From assembly GCA_903898335.1 (NCBI GenBank), contig CAIUEV010000106.1, positions 1-18,821 of the forward strand: 18,821 nt of DNA, in the 5' to 3' direction. The notes beneath the pieces were generated by a model. It was not told the origin of the DNA. It saw nothing but the letters and a program-made list of their open reading frames with translations, and did not search any database. The translations under genes were made by a program, and so were the position numbers. The first letter of the stretch is position 1, and the number at the start of each line of letters is the position of its first letter. Positions 8,083-16,283 of this stretch are shown one piece after another. This stretch comes from an uncultured bacterium (GTDB taxonomy: Bacteria; Patescibacteriota; Minisyncoccia; CAIUEV01).

Positions 8083-8394
8083 TCAGCCTCGGTTTTTCTT
8101 CCAATAATTTAAAGCGAAAATAAAAATTCCAACCACGATCATCGAATCAGCCAAATTAAACATCGGCCAAAAGCTTAAAGGCTGCCAGTAGTCTCTCACA
8201 CACCCAAAAGAAAATCGATCCCATAAATTTAAAATCCCCCCCGCCCAAATAAGCCCCCAGCTCAATCTTCCCCACCCATCAGCCGCTTTGATCATCAGCA
8301 CAAAAAAGATCAATACCAGCACAAGATTAATCGGGATAATCAGCCCGGATCCGTCCATTAGACCAAAAAAAACGCCTTCGTTACAATTTTCCAT
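8083..8394 (-). CDS. lspA: Lipoprotein signal peptidase (signal peptidase II), N-terminally short
   Basis: 103 residues, against about 150-170 for typical LspA. The conserved blocks are present: the N-x-G-x-x-F-G box as NEGVFFG at 5-11, AGGILNLWDR at 51-60 with catalytic Asp59, and FNLADSMIVVG at 79-89 with catalytic Asp83. Three membrane segments remain (about 17-35, 42-57, 80-96); the first one of ordinary LspA, with its short following loop, is absent. An in-frame TGA lies two codons before the ATG at 8394. The other upstream minus-strand sequence, which soon runs antisense to the next gene, shows no LspA-like N-terminus, so I see no frameshift that would restore it. LspA removes signal peptides from diacylglyceryl-modified prolipoproteins. 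The dyad is intact, so it may be active, but this is uncertain. Confidence 0.8.
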   Translation of the reverse strand: MENCNEGVFFGLMDGSGLIIPINLVLVLIFFVLMIKAADGWGRLSWGLIWAGGILNLWDRFSFGCVRDYWQPLSFWPMFNLADSMIVVGIFIFALNYWKKNRG

Positions 8395-8469
8395 AACTCA
8401 AGTTTATTTCCTTAAAATGAAAAGTTCCCTTTAGATATCATAATCGATTTAAAAAGGTTTTTTAATTAT

Positions 8470-9927
8470 ATGGAAATAATTTTTGATCAAATTTACTTCC
8501 AATTAGCTACGGTTCTCTTCGCAATAACGTTTTTTCTCGTAGCTCGAAAAAAGATTATTTTCTGTACGGCCATAATTCCTCTCCTACTCCCTCTCTACCT
8601 CGTTAAAATTTATTTCTATCCTCTGATCTGGTTAAAAAGTCTGGAAACGGCTCTGGAATCGGGTTTTCAAAATGGCATTCGACTCGCTATCAATTCCCTA
8701 TTCGCGCTCCCGGAGCGGAATAACTCTGTTATTAGGACTGATTTTGACCAAATTAAGCAAGTTTGCCTACCCACCAATCTGCTCGAAATAACTATGCTAA
8801 TTTTGGTTTTTTGGGGGGTTAAAATCATTCTAAAACAACTCAAAAAAATTTATCTTGAAAAATCTAAAAATCCTTTATTGATGATACTTTTAGGATTTTT
8901 TTCAGCTTCTTTTCTTAGTCTCTTTTGGGCGGTTAATCGAGCGACTACTTTAGGGGTGACCAAGGGTTGGATTCTCCTCCCGATTTTAATTTTTTTACTC
9001 GTTTTAAGACTCATAAGAGCTCCGAAATTCCAAAAAATATTCATCTTCAGTTTAATTTTTATTGGGGTATTTTATATTGCCTCTTCTTTGCTGTTTTTGT
9101 TTACCGGGGTCCTTACCTATGACAATCGGCTTGCCGGTATTTTCCTCTCGCCCAACCATTTGGCCATGGTTTTAGTGCCCTCCATTCTAATATTTTCCCT
9201 TAAGGCGATTCTCCATCGAGAAAAAATTTCTTATTTTTTTATTTTTCTTACCTCCGTTTCCCTTCTCACCCTTTACTACACCTACTCCTACACGTCCTGG
9301 TTAGCCTTGGGAGTCGGATTAGCCATCCTCTTGGGATATCTCGTCACAAAATCGGATTCAAAGACGCGAGAGCGCATTGTCCGAGTTTCGATTCCCGCCG
9401 CCATGTTTTTAGCTGCTTTCGTTCTTATTTCTCAGATGAACAACTCAAAACTGACTTCCATCCTCAACGGGGATTACTATTCTTCACTCAATTCCCGCCT
9501 CATGATTTGGAAAAGCGCTGTGCTTATTGGCAAAGATCGCTGGCTTTTCGGAATCGGCGGGGGAAATTTTCAGTCGGCCTATTTGGATTATCAGAAATAT
9601 TTCAATGAACCGTACGAAGAATGGGCGGTTCCCGAACCGCATAATATTTTTTTAGCCTTTCATCTGAGTCTGGGAGTTCTCGGTTTGATATCTTTTTTCG
9701 GTATCCTGTTTTATTGCGCCCATCTGGCATTTCTTTTTTTAAGGGAGAAGGCCAATCCCTTAAAATCCTCGGAAAAAGATGATCGGTCTGTTTTACAACT
9801 CTGGGCAATCCTGTACTTGATCACTTTTTTAATTACGGGACTGGCGGACACTCCCTACTGGAAAAACGATCTTTCCGTTATTTTTTGGCTCTCGACGGCC
9901 GTAATTATCGGTCTCAAAAGGAGTTAA
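8470..9927 (+). CDS. O-antigen ligase / polymerase family membrane protein (Wzy_C type)
   Basis: 485 residues with roughly eleven membrane segments. The Wzy_C (O-antigen ligase) region is visible: 'RLAGIFLSPNHLAM' at about 220-233, a polar extracytoplasmic loop from about 322 to 393 carrying NSRLMIWKSA (Arg343), GIGGGNFQSAY at 361-371 and the EPHNIF box at 389-394, followed by more membrane segments. Members of this family join lipid-linked polysaccharide to an acceptor, or polymerise repeat units, on the outer side of the cytoplasmic membrane. In a cell without lipopolysaccharide the product is more likely a cell-wall glycan or a glycosylated surface protein (inference). It is transcribed divergently from lspA, with 75 bases between. 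I found no convincing promoter hexamers in that gap. Confidence 0.85.
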   Translation: MEIIFDQIYFQLATVLFAITFFLVARKKIIFCTAIIPLLLPLYLVKIYFYPLIWLKSLETALESGFQNGIRLAINSLFALPERNNSVIRTDFDQIKQVCLPTNLLEITMLILVFWGVKIILKQLKKIYLEKSKNPLLMILLGFFSASFLSLFWAVNRATTLGVTKGWILLPILIFLLVLRLIRAPKFQKIFIFSLIFIGVFYIASSLLFLFTGVLTYDNRLAGIFLSPNHLAMVLVPSILIFSLKAILHREKISYFFIFLTSVSLLTLYYTYSYTSWLALGVGLAILLGYLVTKSDSKTRERIVRVSIPAAMFLAAFVLISQMNNSKLTSILNGDYYSSLNSRLMIWKSAVLIGKDRWLFGIGGGNFQSAYLDYQKYFNEPYEEWAVPEPHNIFLAFHLSLGVLGLISFFGILFYCAHLAFLFLREKANPLKSSEKDDRSVLQLWAILYLITFLITGLADTPYWKNDLSVIFWLSTAVIIGLKRS

Positions 9928-10029
9928 TTTTATATTACATTGGAAAAACCTGGGGATAACTTGGTTTGAGTAAAATTTATATTACCTTATTTGGATCTTC
10001 CTCCTCCCCTAGCGGATTATTTCCGATTT

Positions 10030-10058
10030 TTGATAGAAAAATATAAAATACTTATACT
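10030..10058 (+). promoter_or_regulatory. Sigma70-type promoter for the small XRE regulator
   Basis: TTGATA (10030-10035), a 17-base spacer and TATACT (10053-10058) lie in the 164-base gap after the O-antigen ligase gene. The predicted start near 10065 leaves a leader of about 27 bases before the ATG at 10092. Both hexamers match consensus at five of six positions. The rest of this gap holds only a short direct repeat (9929-9940 and 9976-9987). Confidence 0.55.
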
Positions 10059-10091
10059 CTTTCCGACCTCCCATATTTTAATTTACGGTTT

Positions 10092-10304
10092 ATGCCAAAA
10101 AGATCCAAGATTCAATTAAAGAATACTCTGGTAAAATTACGTCAAGAGAAAAAAATCACTCAAAACGAACTGGCTCTCATCCTCGGGGTTACTCGACAAA
10201 CCATAATCGCCCTTGAAAAACAACGCTATTCTCCTTCTCTTATTTTAGGCATGCGAATTGCCGGCTACTTCGGCAAAAAAGTGGAAGACGTTTTTAAAAT
10301 TTAA
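10092..10304 (+). CDS. Small XRE-family helix-turn-helix transcriptional regulator
   Basis: 70 residues that are essentially one Cro/CI-type DNA-binding domain. LRQEKKITQNELALILGV (about 16-33) is the scaffold and first helix of the motif, and TRQTIIALEKQRYSPSL (34-50) carries the recognition helix. The ending, RIAGYFGKKVEDVFKI, is the usual close of this short regulator family. It would bind DNA as a dimer. No sensor domain or toxin partner is adjacent, so a toxin-antitoxin role is not supported. A strong promoter precedes it, and the next gene starts 68 bases downstream on the same strand. Its target is unknown; palindromic sites elsewhere in the window (18144-18200) are of the kind XRE dimers bind, but a link is speculative. 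Confidence 0.85.
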   Translation: MPKRSKIQLKNTLVKLRQEKKITQNELALILGVTRQTIIALEKQRYSPSLILGMRIAGYFGKKVEDVFKI

Positions 10305-10372
10305 AAAAATTTGCCTTCTTTTTTTTCTTATCTAACTATGATTAGACGCCTTTAAAAACTAATTAAACTCAA

Positions 10373-10657
10373 ATGGAAGAAAAAAAAGAAAACTTCTGGA
10401 AGGCCGTTGACCTGTCTCTGGTCGCTCTAGTCGTTATAGGAGTGATCATCGGTTTTTCTCTCAAGAAAGCATTAAAGCCTAAGGTCACTTCCAGTCCGGA
10501 AGATCGAAAGATTGTTGCGATCAAGCAAGATTTCGATTTCAAAGAAATTCAAAAAAAGCTGGACGAAGAGATGGAGAAAGCTCAGGCTGAGCAGGCTCCG
10601 ACCGAAGTTCCGGAAGGCGGTGTTCCCGCCCCCACAGATGCACCCCAAGCTAACTAA
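10373..10657 (+). CDS. Small single-pass membrane protein, function unknown
   Basis: 94 residues. One membrane segment at about 13-31 (VDLSLVALVVIGVIIGFSL) is followed by a basic patch (KKALKPK), a charged helical region around 53-72 (FKEIQKKLDEEMEKAQAEQ) and a Pro/Ala-rich tail (PEGGVPAPTDAPQAN). No family is recognised. It lies 29 bases before the membrane-anchored DsbA-like gene on the same strand and was probably co-transcribed with it, so a helper role at the membrane is possible, but nothing in the sequence shows it. No terminator separates the two genes. Its own -10-like TATGAT at 10337 lacks a well-placed -35 partner. Confidence 0.7.
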   Translation: MEEKKENFWKAVDLSLVALVVIGVIIGFSLKKALKPKVTSSPEDRKIVAIKQDFDFKEIQKKLDEEMEKAQAEQAPTEVPEGGVPAPTDAPQAN

Positions 10658-10686
10658 TTTAAAACTTAACCCTTAAGAAACTAAAA

Positions 10687-11760
10687 ATGTCCAAGCACAA
10701 AGAGACTCCAGAGGAGGTAGTGGAGGAAAAGAAGACAAAGAAGAAGAAAGTCGACAAGACCCGCCAGAATTACATGGTTGCCATCTTGTTGATATCCGCT
10801 CTTTTAGTCGGTAGTATTTTTGTAGATGTCGCCGATTTAATCAGAGGTGACGGTATCTCAAAAAAGAGATTGGCCGATAAAGACTTGTTCGAATACGCCG
10901 GCAAAACTTGGGTTTCTTACCCGGATCCGGCTATAGAAGTCGTTATCGTAAACGATAAAAGCTGCGAGGAATGCAAAGTTGACAGCGCCGTTCTCGGCCT
11001 CAAATCAGCTATTCCCACCGTTGTTCCCCGAGAAATAGACATTAAGAGCGATGAAGGAAAGAAATTGCTGGCCAAAACCGAATCAAAGATGTATCCGGTG
11101 TTTGTCTTTGAGAACAAAATCGAGAAAGTTGAAGTTTTTCCAAAAATCGAGAATGTCTTGACTAAGAAAGATGCTATGTATATTCTCGACGCTTCCGTTT
11201 TGGGAGTCAACGGAAAATACATCGAAACCCCGGCCTTCGCTTCAAAAAATCAGGAAGTCTTGGGTAATCCGGAGGCTAAAATCTCTATCATTGAGTTCTC
11301 CGACTTTCAATGTCCTTACTGCAAGGTTTTCTATGACTCTCTGAACAAGATCACTTCCGATCCGATGTATAAAGATAAAGTCAAGGTTGCCTTCAAGCAC
11401 TTGCCATTAAGCTTTCACAACAAAGCCAATGACGCTTCTTTAGCCGCTTCTTGCGCCGGACAGCAGAATAAATTCTGGCCGATGTACGATATGCTCTACA
11501 CCAAGCAAGAAGACTGGCAAAACGCTACCGATAACGCCAAATTCAAGGGCTATGCAGCTCAGTTGAAATTGGACGCCGCCAAATTCGGAACTTGTATGGA
11601 TAAAGCGGAAACTCAAGCGGATATCGAAGCCGACAAGGAAGTGGCCAAACAATACGGAATTAGTGGTACACCGGCTATTTTCATCAACGATGAATTTGTC
11701 AGTGGCGCTATCAAGTATGAAGACTTGAAGAGCAAAATTGATGCCCTTCTAGCCAAATAG
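10687..11760 (+). CDS. Membrane-anchored tandem thioredoxin-fold / DsbA-family oxidoreductase
   Basis: 357 residues. A lysine-rich N-terminus (1-28) and one membrane segment at about 29-47 anchor the protein, with the rest outside. Two thioredoxin-like modules follow. The first, about 80-170, has CEEC at 93-96 and a possible cis-proline at Tyr-Pro 136-137. The second, about 186-357, is a DsbA-type domain with CPYC at 209-212 (EFSDFQCPYCKVF), a helical insertion with two further cysteines (256 and 303), and the cis-proline pair Thr-Pro 328-329 in GISGTPAIFIN. DsbA-like proteins form or isomerise disulfides in exported proteins. The first CxxC might re-oxidise or hand electrons to the second, as in fused relay systems (inference). 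A strong terminator follows 26 bases after the stop. No DsbB or VKOR is in view. Confidence 0.9.
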   Translation: MSKHKETPEEVVEEKKTKKKKVDKTRQNYMVAILLISALLVGSIFVDVADLIRGDGISKKRLADKDLFEYAGKTWVSYPDPAIEVVIVNDKSCEECKVDSAVLGLKSAIPTVVPREIDIKSDEGKKLLAKTESKMYPVFVFENKIEKVEVFPKIENVLTKKDAMYILDASVLGVNGKYIETPAFASKNQEVLGNPEAKISIIEFSDFQCPYCKVFYDSLNKITSDPMYKDKVKVAFKHLPLSFHNKANDASLAASCAGQQNKFWPMYDMLYTKQEDWQNATDNAKFKGYAAQLKLDAAKFGTCMDKAETQADIEADKEVAKQYGISGTPAIFINDEFVSGAIKYEDLKSKIDALLAK

Positions 11761-11786
11761 TCACTCGTTCCGAAAGAATATTTTCC

Positions 11787-11830
11787 AATAAAGCGTTCCT
11801 TTAAAAAAGGGGCGCTTTATTCTTTTCCCC
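11787..11830 (+). terminator. Intrinsic terminator after the DsbA-like gene
   Basis: A long hairpin has arms beginning AATAAAGCG (11787-11795) and ending CGCTTTATT (11813-11821). The inner part, TTCCTT against AAGGGG, also pairs, with two G-T pairs, leaving a small A-rich loop. A T-rich tract follows (CTTTTCCCCC). It separates the oxidoreductase transcript from clpB. Confidence 0.8.
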
Positions 11831-11833
11831 CTC

Positions 11834-11862
11834 TTTACTTTTAGCTCTTTTTTGGCTAGAAT
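11834..11862 (+). promoter_or_regulatory. Candidate sigma70-type promoter for clpB and the histidine kinase
   Basis: TTTACT (11834-11839), a 17-base spacer and TAGAAT (11857-11862) stand between the terminator and clpB. The -10 matches five of six consensus bases. Transcription would begin near 11869. No CIRCE-type heat-shock inverted repeat is present here, so HrcA control is not supported. Confidence 0.45.
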
Positions 11863-11891
11863 AAAATTGAATAATCATTAATTTTTTGATT

Positions 11892-14495
11892 ATGAATTTC
11901 ACTCATAAAAGTCAAGAGGCTCTTGAAAAATCGCAGCAAATGGCTCGCGGTTTAGGTAGCAATCAGGTGGATTCCTCTCACCTGCTTTGGGCTTTAATTC
12001 ACCAAGAAGACAGCCTGGTTCTAACCTTGATGCAAAAACTGAATGTCAATATTGAAGCAATCGAATCGGCCATAAAATTGGAATTGGAAAATTACCAAGC
12101 CCGAGTTATCGGTCAAGATCCCAATCAAATATTTCTTACCCCCGAACTGAAAAATTGTTTAGATCGATCGATCTCTGAAGCCGGGAGTTTAAAAGATGAT
12201 TTTGTTAGCACCGAGCATCTCTTTTTGGCTCTAACCGAGTCCGACAAGATCGGAGATTTGCTGAAAAAGCATGGAATTACCAAAGAAAAAATCATACCTG
12301 AATTGGAAAAAATCAGAGGCGGCCAAAAAGTCGACTCGCCCGATTCGGAAAACAGGTATCAATCTCTTCAAAAATACACCCTTAATTTAACGGATTTAGC
12401 CGCCAAAGACAAGCTTGATCCGGTTATCGGTCGTGACGAAGAAATCAGAAGAGTCATTCAAGTTCTTTCTCGTCGAACCAAGAACAATCCCCTTCTCGTT
12501 GGAGAGGCCGGGACCGGAAAAACGGCGATTGCTGAAGGACTGGCTCAAAGAATTGTAGCGGGAGATGTTCCGGAAACACTAAAAGACAAATCTCTTTACT
12601 CTCTCGACCTGGGATCGTTGGTGGCCGGAACCAAGTTTCGAGGAGAATTTGAGGAAAGACTAAAGTCAATAATAAAAGAAATTGAGAATTCCGAAGGTAA
12701 AATTATTCTCTTTATAGACGAAGTCCACATGCTGGTCGGCGCCGGATCCAACGAAGGCGCAATGGACGCAGCCAACCTGCTAAAACCGGCCTTGGCCCGC
12801 GGTTCGATTCGCATGGTTGGCGCCACCACTACTCGAGAATATCGAAAATATATCGAGAAAGATCCCGCTCTTGAAAGAAGACTACAACCGGTTTGGGTTA
12901 AAGAACCCAACGTTGAAGATAGTATCGCTATTCTGAGAGGCCTCAAGGAAAAATACGAAGTTCATCACGGAGTCCGAATCTTGGATGACGCCCTGATAGC
13001 GGCCGTCAAGCTTTCCTCTCGCTATATCAATGACCGATTCTTACCTGATAAAGCCATCGACCTGGTCGACGAAGCCGCCTCGGCTCGACGTATGGAAATA
13101 GACAGCTTACCGGTCGAACTGGATAATTTCAAGCGAGAAATCAGCCGCCTCGAAATCGAAAAAAGAGCTTTAAGCAAAGACAGAAATGCCAAAGAAAAAT
13201 TGCTTTCAATTGAGAAACAATTGGCGGAGATCAAGGAAAAAAGTCGTTCTCTCGAAAGTCGTTGGCGAGCCGAAAAAGAAACGATTACCGCTATCAGGGA
13301 TTGCAAAGAGGCCATTGATCGCTTAAAGGGCGAAGCGGAAATTTCAGAAAGAAACGCCGATTTTCAAAAGGCGGCGGAAATTAAATACGGCTTGATTCCG
13401 GAAAAAAATAAAGAGCTGCTGTCTTTTCAACAGAAGTTGGAAAAACTGCAGAAAAACAATCCCGTACTTAAAGAAGAAATCACCGAAGAAGATATTGCCG
13501 GCGTCATCTCCGGCTGGACCGGTGTTCCCGTAAAGCGAATGCTGCAAAGCGAAAAAGAGAAATTTATCGACATGGAAAAAATATTGGAAGCTAAAGTCGT
13601 CGGCCAAAGTGAGGCCGTTTCAGCTGTCGCTAACGCAATCAGACGCAATCGTGCCGGGATTTCCGACCCGAACAGACCCATTGGATCATTTCTTTTTCTC
13701 GGACCGACCGGAGTGGGAAAAACCGAATTGGCGAAAAATCTGGCCGAGTTTCTTTTTGATAATCAAGAATCTTTCGTTCGACTGGATATGAGCGAATATA
13801 TGGAAAAACATTCGGTGTCAAGAATGATCGGCTCTCCTCCCGGCTACATTGGCTACGAAGAAGGCGGCCAACTCACCGAAGCGGTCAGAAAAAAGCCCTA
13901 TTCCGTTATCCTGCTCGATGAGATTGAGAAAGCTCATCCGGAAGTTTTCAATCTTCTTCTGCAAATCCTGGACGACGGTCGGCTGACCGATTCGAAAGGC
14001 AGGACTGTTAATTTCAGTAACGCCGTCATCATAATGACCTCCAACATTGGCAGCGAAATAATTAGCCGAGTTAATCCGAGCATCGGCTTTACCGCCAAAA
14101 GAAAAGAAGGGACATTGAGCGAGAAAGAAATGCAACGCAAAGTCAAAGACGCTCTCAATAATTACTTCCGACCGGAGTTTCTCAATCGAATAGACGAAAT
14201 TGTTATTTTCCATTCTCTCAGTCAAGAGATGCTGAGCCGCATAGTTGAGCTTCAAATTAAAGAGGTGGAAAGCCGTCTTGAAGAAAAAGATTTGAAAATT
14301 TCCATAGACCAAAAAGCCAAACAATGGCTGATGAAGAAAGGCTACGATCCTGTTTTTGGCGCCAGACCGCTGAAAAGATTGATAAAAAGCGAAATCTTCA
14401 ACGCTTTGGCGACCATGATCTTAAGAGACGAGGTTGAGCCCGGAGCGATTCTAAAGGTGACCGTTTCGAAAGATAAGATTAAAATTTCCAAATAG
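11892..14495 (+). CDS. clpB: ClpB-type AAA+ disaggregase with a ClpC-like IGF loop
   Basis: 867 residues from the ATG at 11892; a TTG two codons upstream is also open but the product then begins less typically. Order: double Clp N-domain (about 1-145); first AAA+ module with Walker A GEAGTGKT (204-211) and Walker B IILFIDE (271-277); a full-length ClpB-type coiled-coil middle domain (about 400-520); second AAA+ module with GPTGVGKT (604-611), VILLDE (672-677) and the sensor-2 GARPLKR near the C-terminus. ClpB threads aggregated proteins through its central pore, working with DnaK. Unusually, an IGF tripeptide stands at 731-733 ([10 protein letters not shown]), where ClpC-type unfoldases carry their ClpP-docking loop and ordinary ClpB has none. 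The histidine kinase gene follows after 26 bases, probably in one transcript. Confidence 0.93.
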   Translation: MNFTHKSQEALEKSQQMARGLGSNQVDSSHLLWALIHQEDSLVLTLMQKLNVNIEAIESAIKLELENYQARVIGQDPNQIFLTPELKNCLDRSISEAGSLKDDFVSTEHLFLALTESDKIGDLLKKHGITKEKIIPELEKIRGGQKVDSPDSENRYQSLQKYTLNLTDLAAKDKLDPVIGRDEEIRRVIQVLSRRTKNNPLLVGEAGTGKTAIAEGLAQRIVAGDVPETLKDKSLYSLDLGSLVAGTKFRGEFEERLKSIIKEIENSEGKIILFIDEVHMLVGAGSNEGAMDAANLLKPALARGSIRMVGATTTREYRKYIEKDPALERRLQPVWVKEPNVEDSIAILRGLKEKYEVHHGVRILDDALIAAVKLSSRYINDRFLPDKAIDLVDEAASARRMEIDSLPVELDNFKREISRLEIEKRALSKDRNAKEKLLSIEKQLAEIKEKSRSLESRWRAEKETITAIRDCKEAIDRLKGEAEISERNADFQKAAEIKYGLIPEKNKELLSFQQKLEKLQKNNPVLKEEITEEDIAGVISGWTGVPVKRMLQSEKEKFIDMEKILEAKVVGQSEAVSAVANAIRRNRAGISDPNRPIGSFLFLGPTGVGKTELAKNLAEFLFDNQESFVRLDMSEYMEKHSVSRMIGSPPGYIGYEEGGQLTEAVRKKPYSVILLDEIEKAHPEVFNLLLQILDDGRLTDSKGRTVNFSNAVIIMTSNIGSEIISRVNPSIGFTAKRKEGTLSEKEMQRKVKDALNNYFRPEFLNRIDEIVIFHSLSQEMLSRIVELQIKEVESRLEEKDLKISIDQKAKQWLMKKGYDPVFGARPLKRLIKSEIFNALATMILRDEVEPGAILKVTVSKDKIKISK

Positions 14496-14521
14496 AGGAA
14501 TTTAAAAAATAAAAACAAAAA

Positions 14522-16279
14522 ATGAATTTTCTCGAAAGATTTTTTGGCGATGACTGGTATTTCTTGTCATTTTTCCTGACTATTGTCTTTGCCTTGGTCT
14601 TTGTTGTTTCCCGAAGTTACAAATTAAGGCTAAATCAGCTCTTCGGCGGTATTTCCCTCTTGGGAGCCATCTGGCTTTATCTAATATTTTATTTCGACAC
14701 TGAGCTGGTCCAAGAGAATTTTCGAACTATCATCTTTTCTCTGCCCTGCATTATCAGTCTTTTTATCTTCATAATCGGCAATAGCCTTGAAGACAGAATC
14801 CTCCGCCACAAAGAGCAAGATAAGTCATTGAGAAAAAAAATTGCCTCTCTGGTCAGAGCATCTCTCGCGTTGGAAACAATTTCCATAGTCTCACTTTTAA
14901 TTATACTTAAAACGGTCAATGTTTTCGATACGGAAAATCATTACTCCTCAATGATAGATTCTTTAATGTATTTGATTCTCTTGCTAAGTACTCTTTCGAT
15001 TTGGGAAATCCTTATTTTTTCCGCTTTCAGATTCATTTCGGCTCTTCAATCCATGTTTAGTGTAAACACAAACAGATTTGCGAGCTGGAGCCTTTTCGTT
15101 CTTCAGTATTTTTTTCTCTTCTTCGTCTTCGCCTTTCTTCACTTAATACTTCTTTTCAGTGCTATCGGGTCTTCCGATTTCAATCTGGATGAGATAATTC
15201 ATAATCTCGGAGGTTATCATTACGTTCAAATTTCAACCACTGTTTTCCTTGGAATTATATTAACATTGGCCATTGCCATCAACAGCTACTACTTCTTGAA
15301 TTTGAAAGTTGTGTTGGCTCAAATACTGAGCGCCGTTGTTCTCACAATCAATCTTTTTGTTTTTATTCGATTTGAGAATGATTTAACCAATTTAATAATA
15401 AGATTAATACTGCTCGCCTCTTTGATTTTTCTTTCATTTTTCTTGGTCGGTAATGTCGTCAAGGAAACTCTAAGTAAAAGGAAAATTCAGGAAACCACTA
15501 AAAAGATATTTGAAAGCAATAGAATGCTCGGCGCTCTTGATCGAGCAAAATCAGAATTCATCAGCACCGCTTCGCATCAATTAAGAAGTCCCCTCTCGGC
15601 TGTTAAGGGTATTATTTCCATGATGCTTGACGGTACCTATGGGAAAGTCAGTACAAAACTCAAAGATCCTTTGGAAAAAATATTTTTGAGCAACGAAAGA
15701 TTGATAAATCTTATTGAAGATCTCCTTGATGTATCTCGTCTTGAGTCGGGACGTATGGATTTTAATTTTGCTAAAATCAGCCTGGATAAATTAGCAAAAA
15801 AATCGGTGGATAACCTCTCTCTGCAAGCAAAAAATAAAAAACTTTATTTAAAATTCGTACCCAGCAAAAATTCAAAATTAGAGGTTTTTGCCGACGAAGA
15901 GAAAGTTACCGAAGCCATTATGAACTTAATAGATAATGCCGTTAAGTATACCCGCAAAGGTGGGATCACTGTTGAAGTCAAGAAGGTTGGCTCAGCCGGA
16001 AGAGTTTATATTAGAGACACCGGAATCGGACTTAAAGATTCGGAAATCGCCAATCTGTTTCAAAAATTTGTCCGCAGTGGCCGAGGCAACAAACTCAGCA
16101 CCGTCGGCACCGGGCTTGGTCTTTATGTTGTCAAGAAGATGATCATGGCTCATATGGGGAAAATATGGGCGGAATCCAATGGCGAGAATCAAGGCAGTTC
16201 TTTTATTATCGAGTTACCCCTCAATTTAAAAACCCCGCCGACTGCGGAGTTTGTTAAAAAAATAGTTTCAGAGAAATAG
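14522..16279 (+). CDS. Orphan membrane sensor histidine kinase
   Basis: 585 residues. About the first 310 are an integral-membrane sensor with eight or nine hydrophobic segments and no large outside domain. A short linker helix leads to the HisKA dimerisation region with the H-box FISTASHQLRSPLSAVKG (phosphoacceptor His352), then a HATPase_c domain: N-box NLIDNAVKYT at 468-477, G1 box DTGIGL at 499-504, and GTGLGLYVVKKM at 529-540. It would sense a membrane-associated cue and phosphorylate a response regulator. No response regulator gene lies nearby. It follows clpB by 26 bases, suggesting co-expression of a stress chaperone and a sensor. The C-terminus ends four bases before the stop of the convergent acidic-protein gene, and its last codons contain a hairpin that may terminate that gene. 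Confidence 0.92.
   Translation: MNFLERFFGDDWYFLSFFLTIVFALVFVVSRSYKLRLNQLFGGISLLGAIWLYLIFYFDTELVQENFRTIIFSLPCIISLFIFIIGNSLEDRILRHKEQDKSLRKKIASLVRASLALETISIVSLLIILKTVNVFDTENHYSSMIDSLMYLILLLSTLSIWEILIFSAFRFISALQSMFSVNTNRFASWSLFVLQYFFLFFVFAFLHLILLFSAIGSSDFNLDEIIHNLGGYHYVQISTTVFLGIILTLAIAINSYYFLNLKVVLAQILSAVVLTINLFVFIRFENDLTNLIIRLILLASLIFLSFFLVGNVVKETLSKRKIQETTKKIFESNRMLGALDRAKSEFISTASHQLRSPLSAVKGIISMMLDGTYGKVSTKLKDPLEKIFLSNERLINLIEDLLDVSRLESGRMDFNFAKISLDKLAKKSVDNLSLQAKNKKLYLKFVPSKNSKLEVFADEEKVTEAIMNLIDNAVKYTRKGGITVEVKKVGSAGRVYIRDTGIGLKDSEIANLFQKFVRSGRGNKLSTVGTGLGLYVVKKMIMAHMGKIWAESNGENQGSSFIIELPLNLKTPPTAEFVKKIVSEK
16226..16252 (-). terminator. Possible intrinsic terminator inside the kinase 3' end for the convergent gene
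   Basis: On the minus strand, AAACTCCGC (16252 to 16244), a five-base loop and GCGGGGTTT (16238 to 16230) pair at eight of nine positions and run into five T residues, then TAAATT. The hairpin lies just past the stop of the acidic cysteine-rich gene but within the last codons of the histidine kinase. On the plus strand no T-run follows it, so it suits minus-strand transcription. Confidence 0.4.
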
Positions 16280-16283
16280 AATC

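Noticed and set aside
8395..8520. A possible frameshift hiding the missing N-terminus of LspA.
   Set aside because: The upstream minus-strand sequence has an in-frame stop two codons before the ATG, soon runs antisense to the O-antigen ligase gene, and no LspA-like N-terminal segment was recognised there.
9929..9987. Direct repeat TTTATATTAC(A/C)T at 9929-9940 and 9976-9987.
   Set aside because: Short and AT-rich; expected by chance in such sequence and not placed like a regulatory array or attachment site.
9966..10046. A TTG-initiated 26-codon frame reading SKIYITLFGSSSSPSG, resembling the start of a protein.
   Set aside because: It is too short, lacks a ribosome site and ends within the promoter of the XRE gene; at most a gene remnant.
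10092..10657. XRE regulator plus small neighbour as a toxin-antitoxin pair.
   Set aside because: The neighbour is a single-pass membrane protein with a Pro/Ala tail and no toxin motif, 68 bases away and better linked to the DsbA-like gene.
11761..11891. A CIRCE (HrcA) heat-shock operator before clpB.
   Set aside because: No TTAGCACTC-type inverted repeat is present; the only hairpin there is the upstream terminator.
13818..14324. A 168-codon open frame on the minus strand.
   Set aside because: It is fully antisense to the conserved second AAA+ module of clpB, and its translation has no recognisable motif; a codon-bias shadow.
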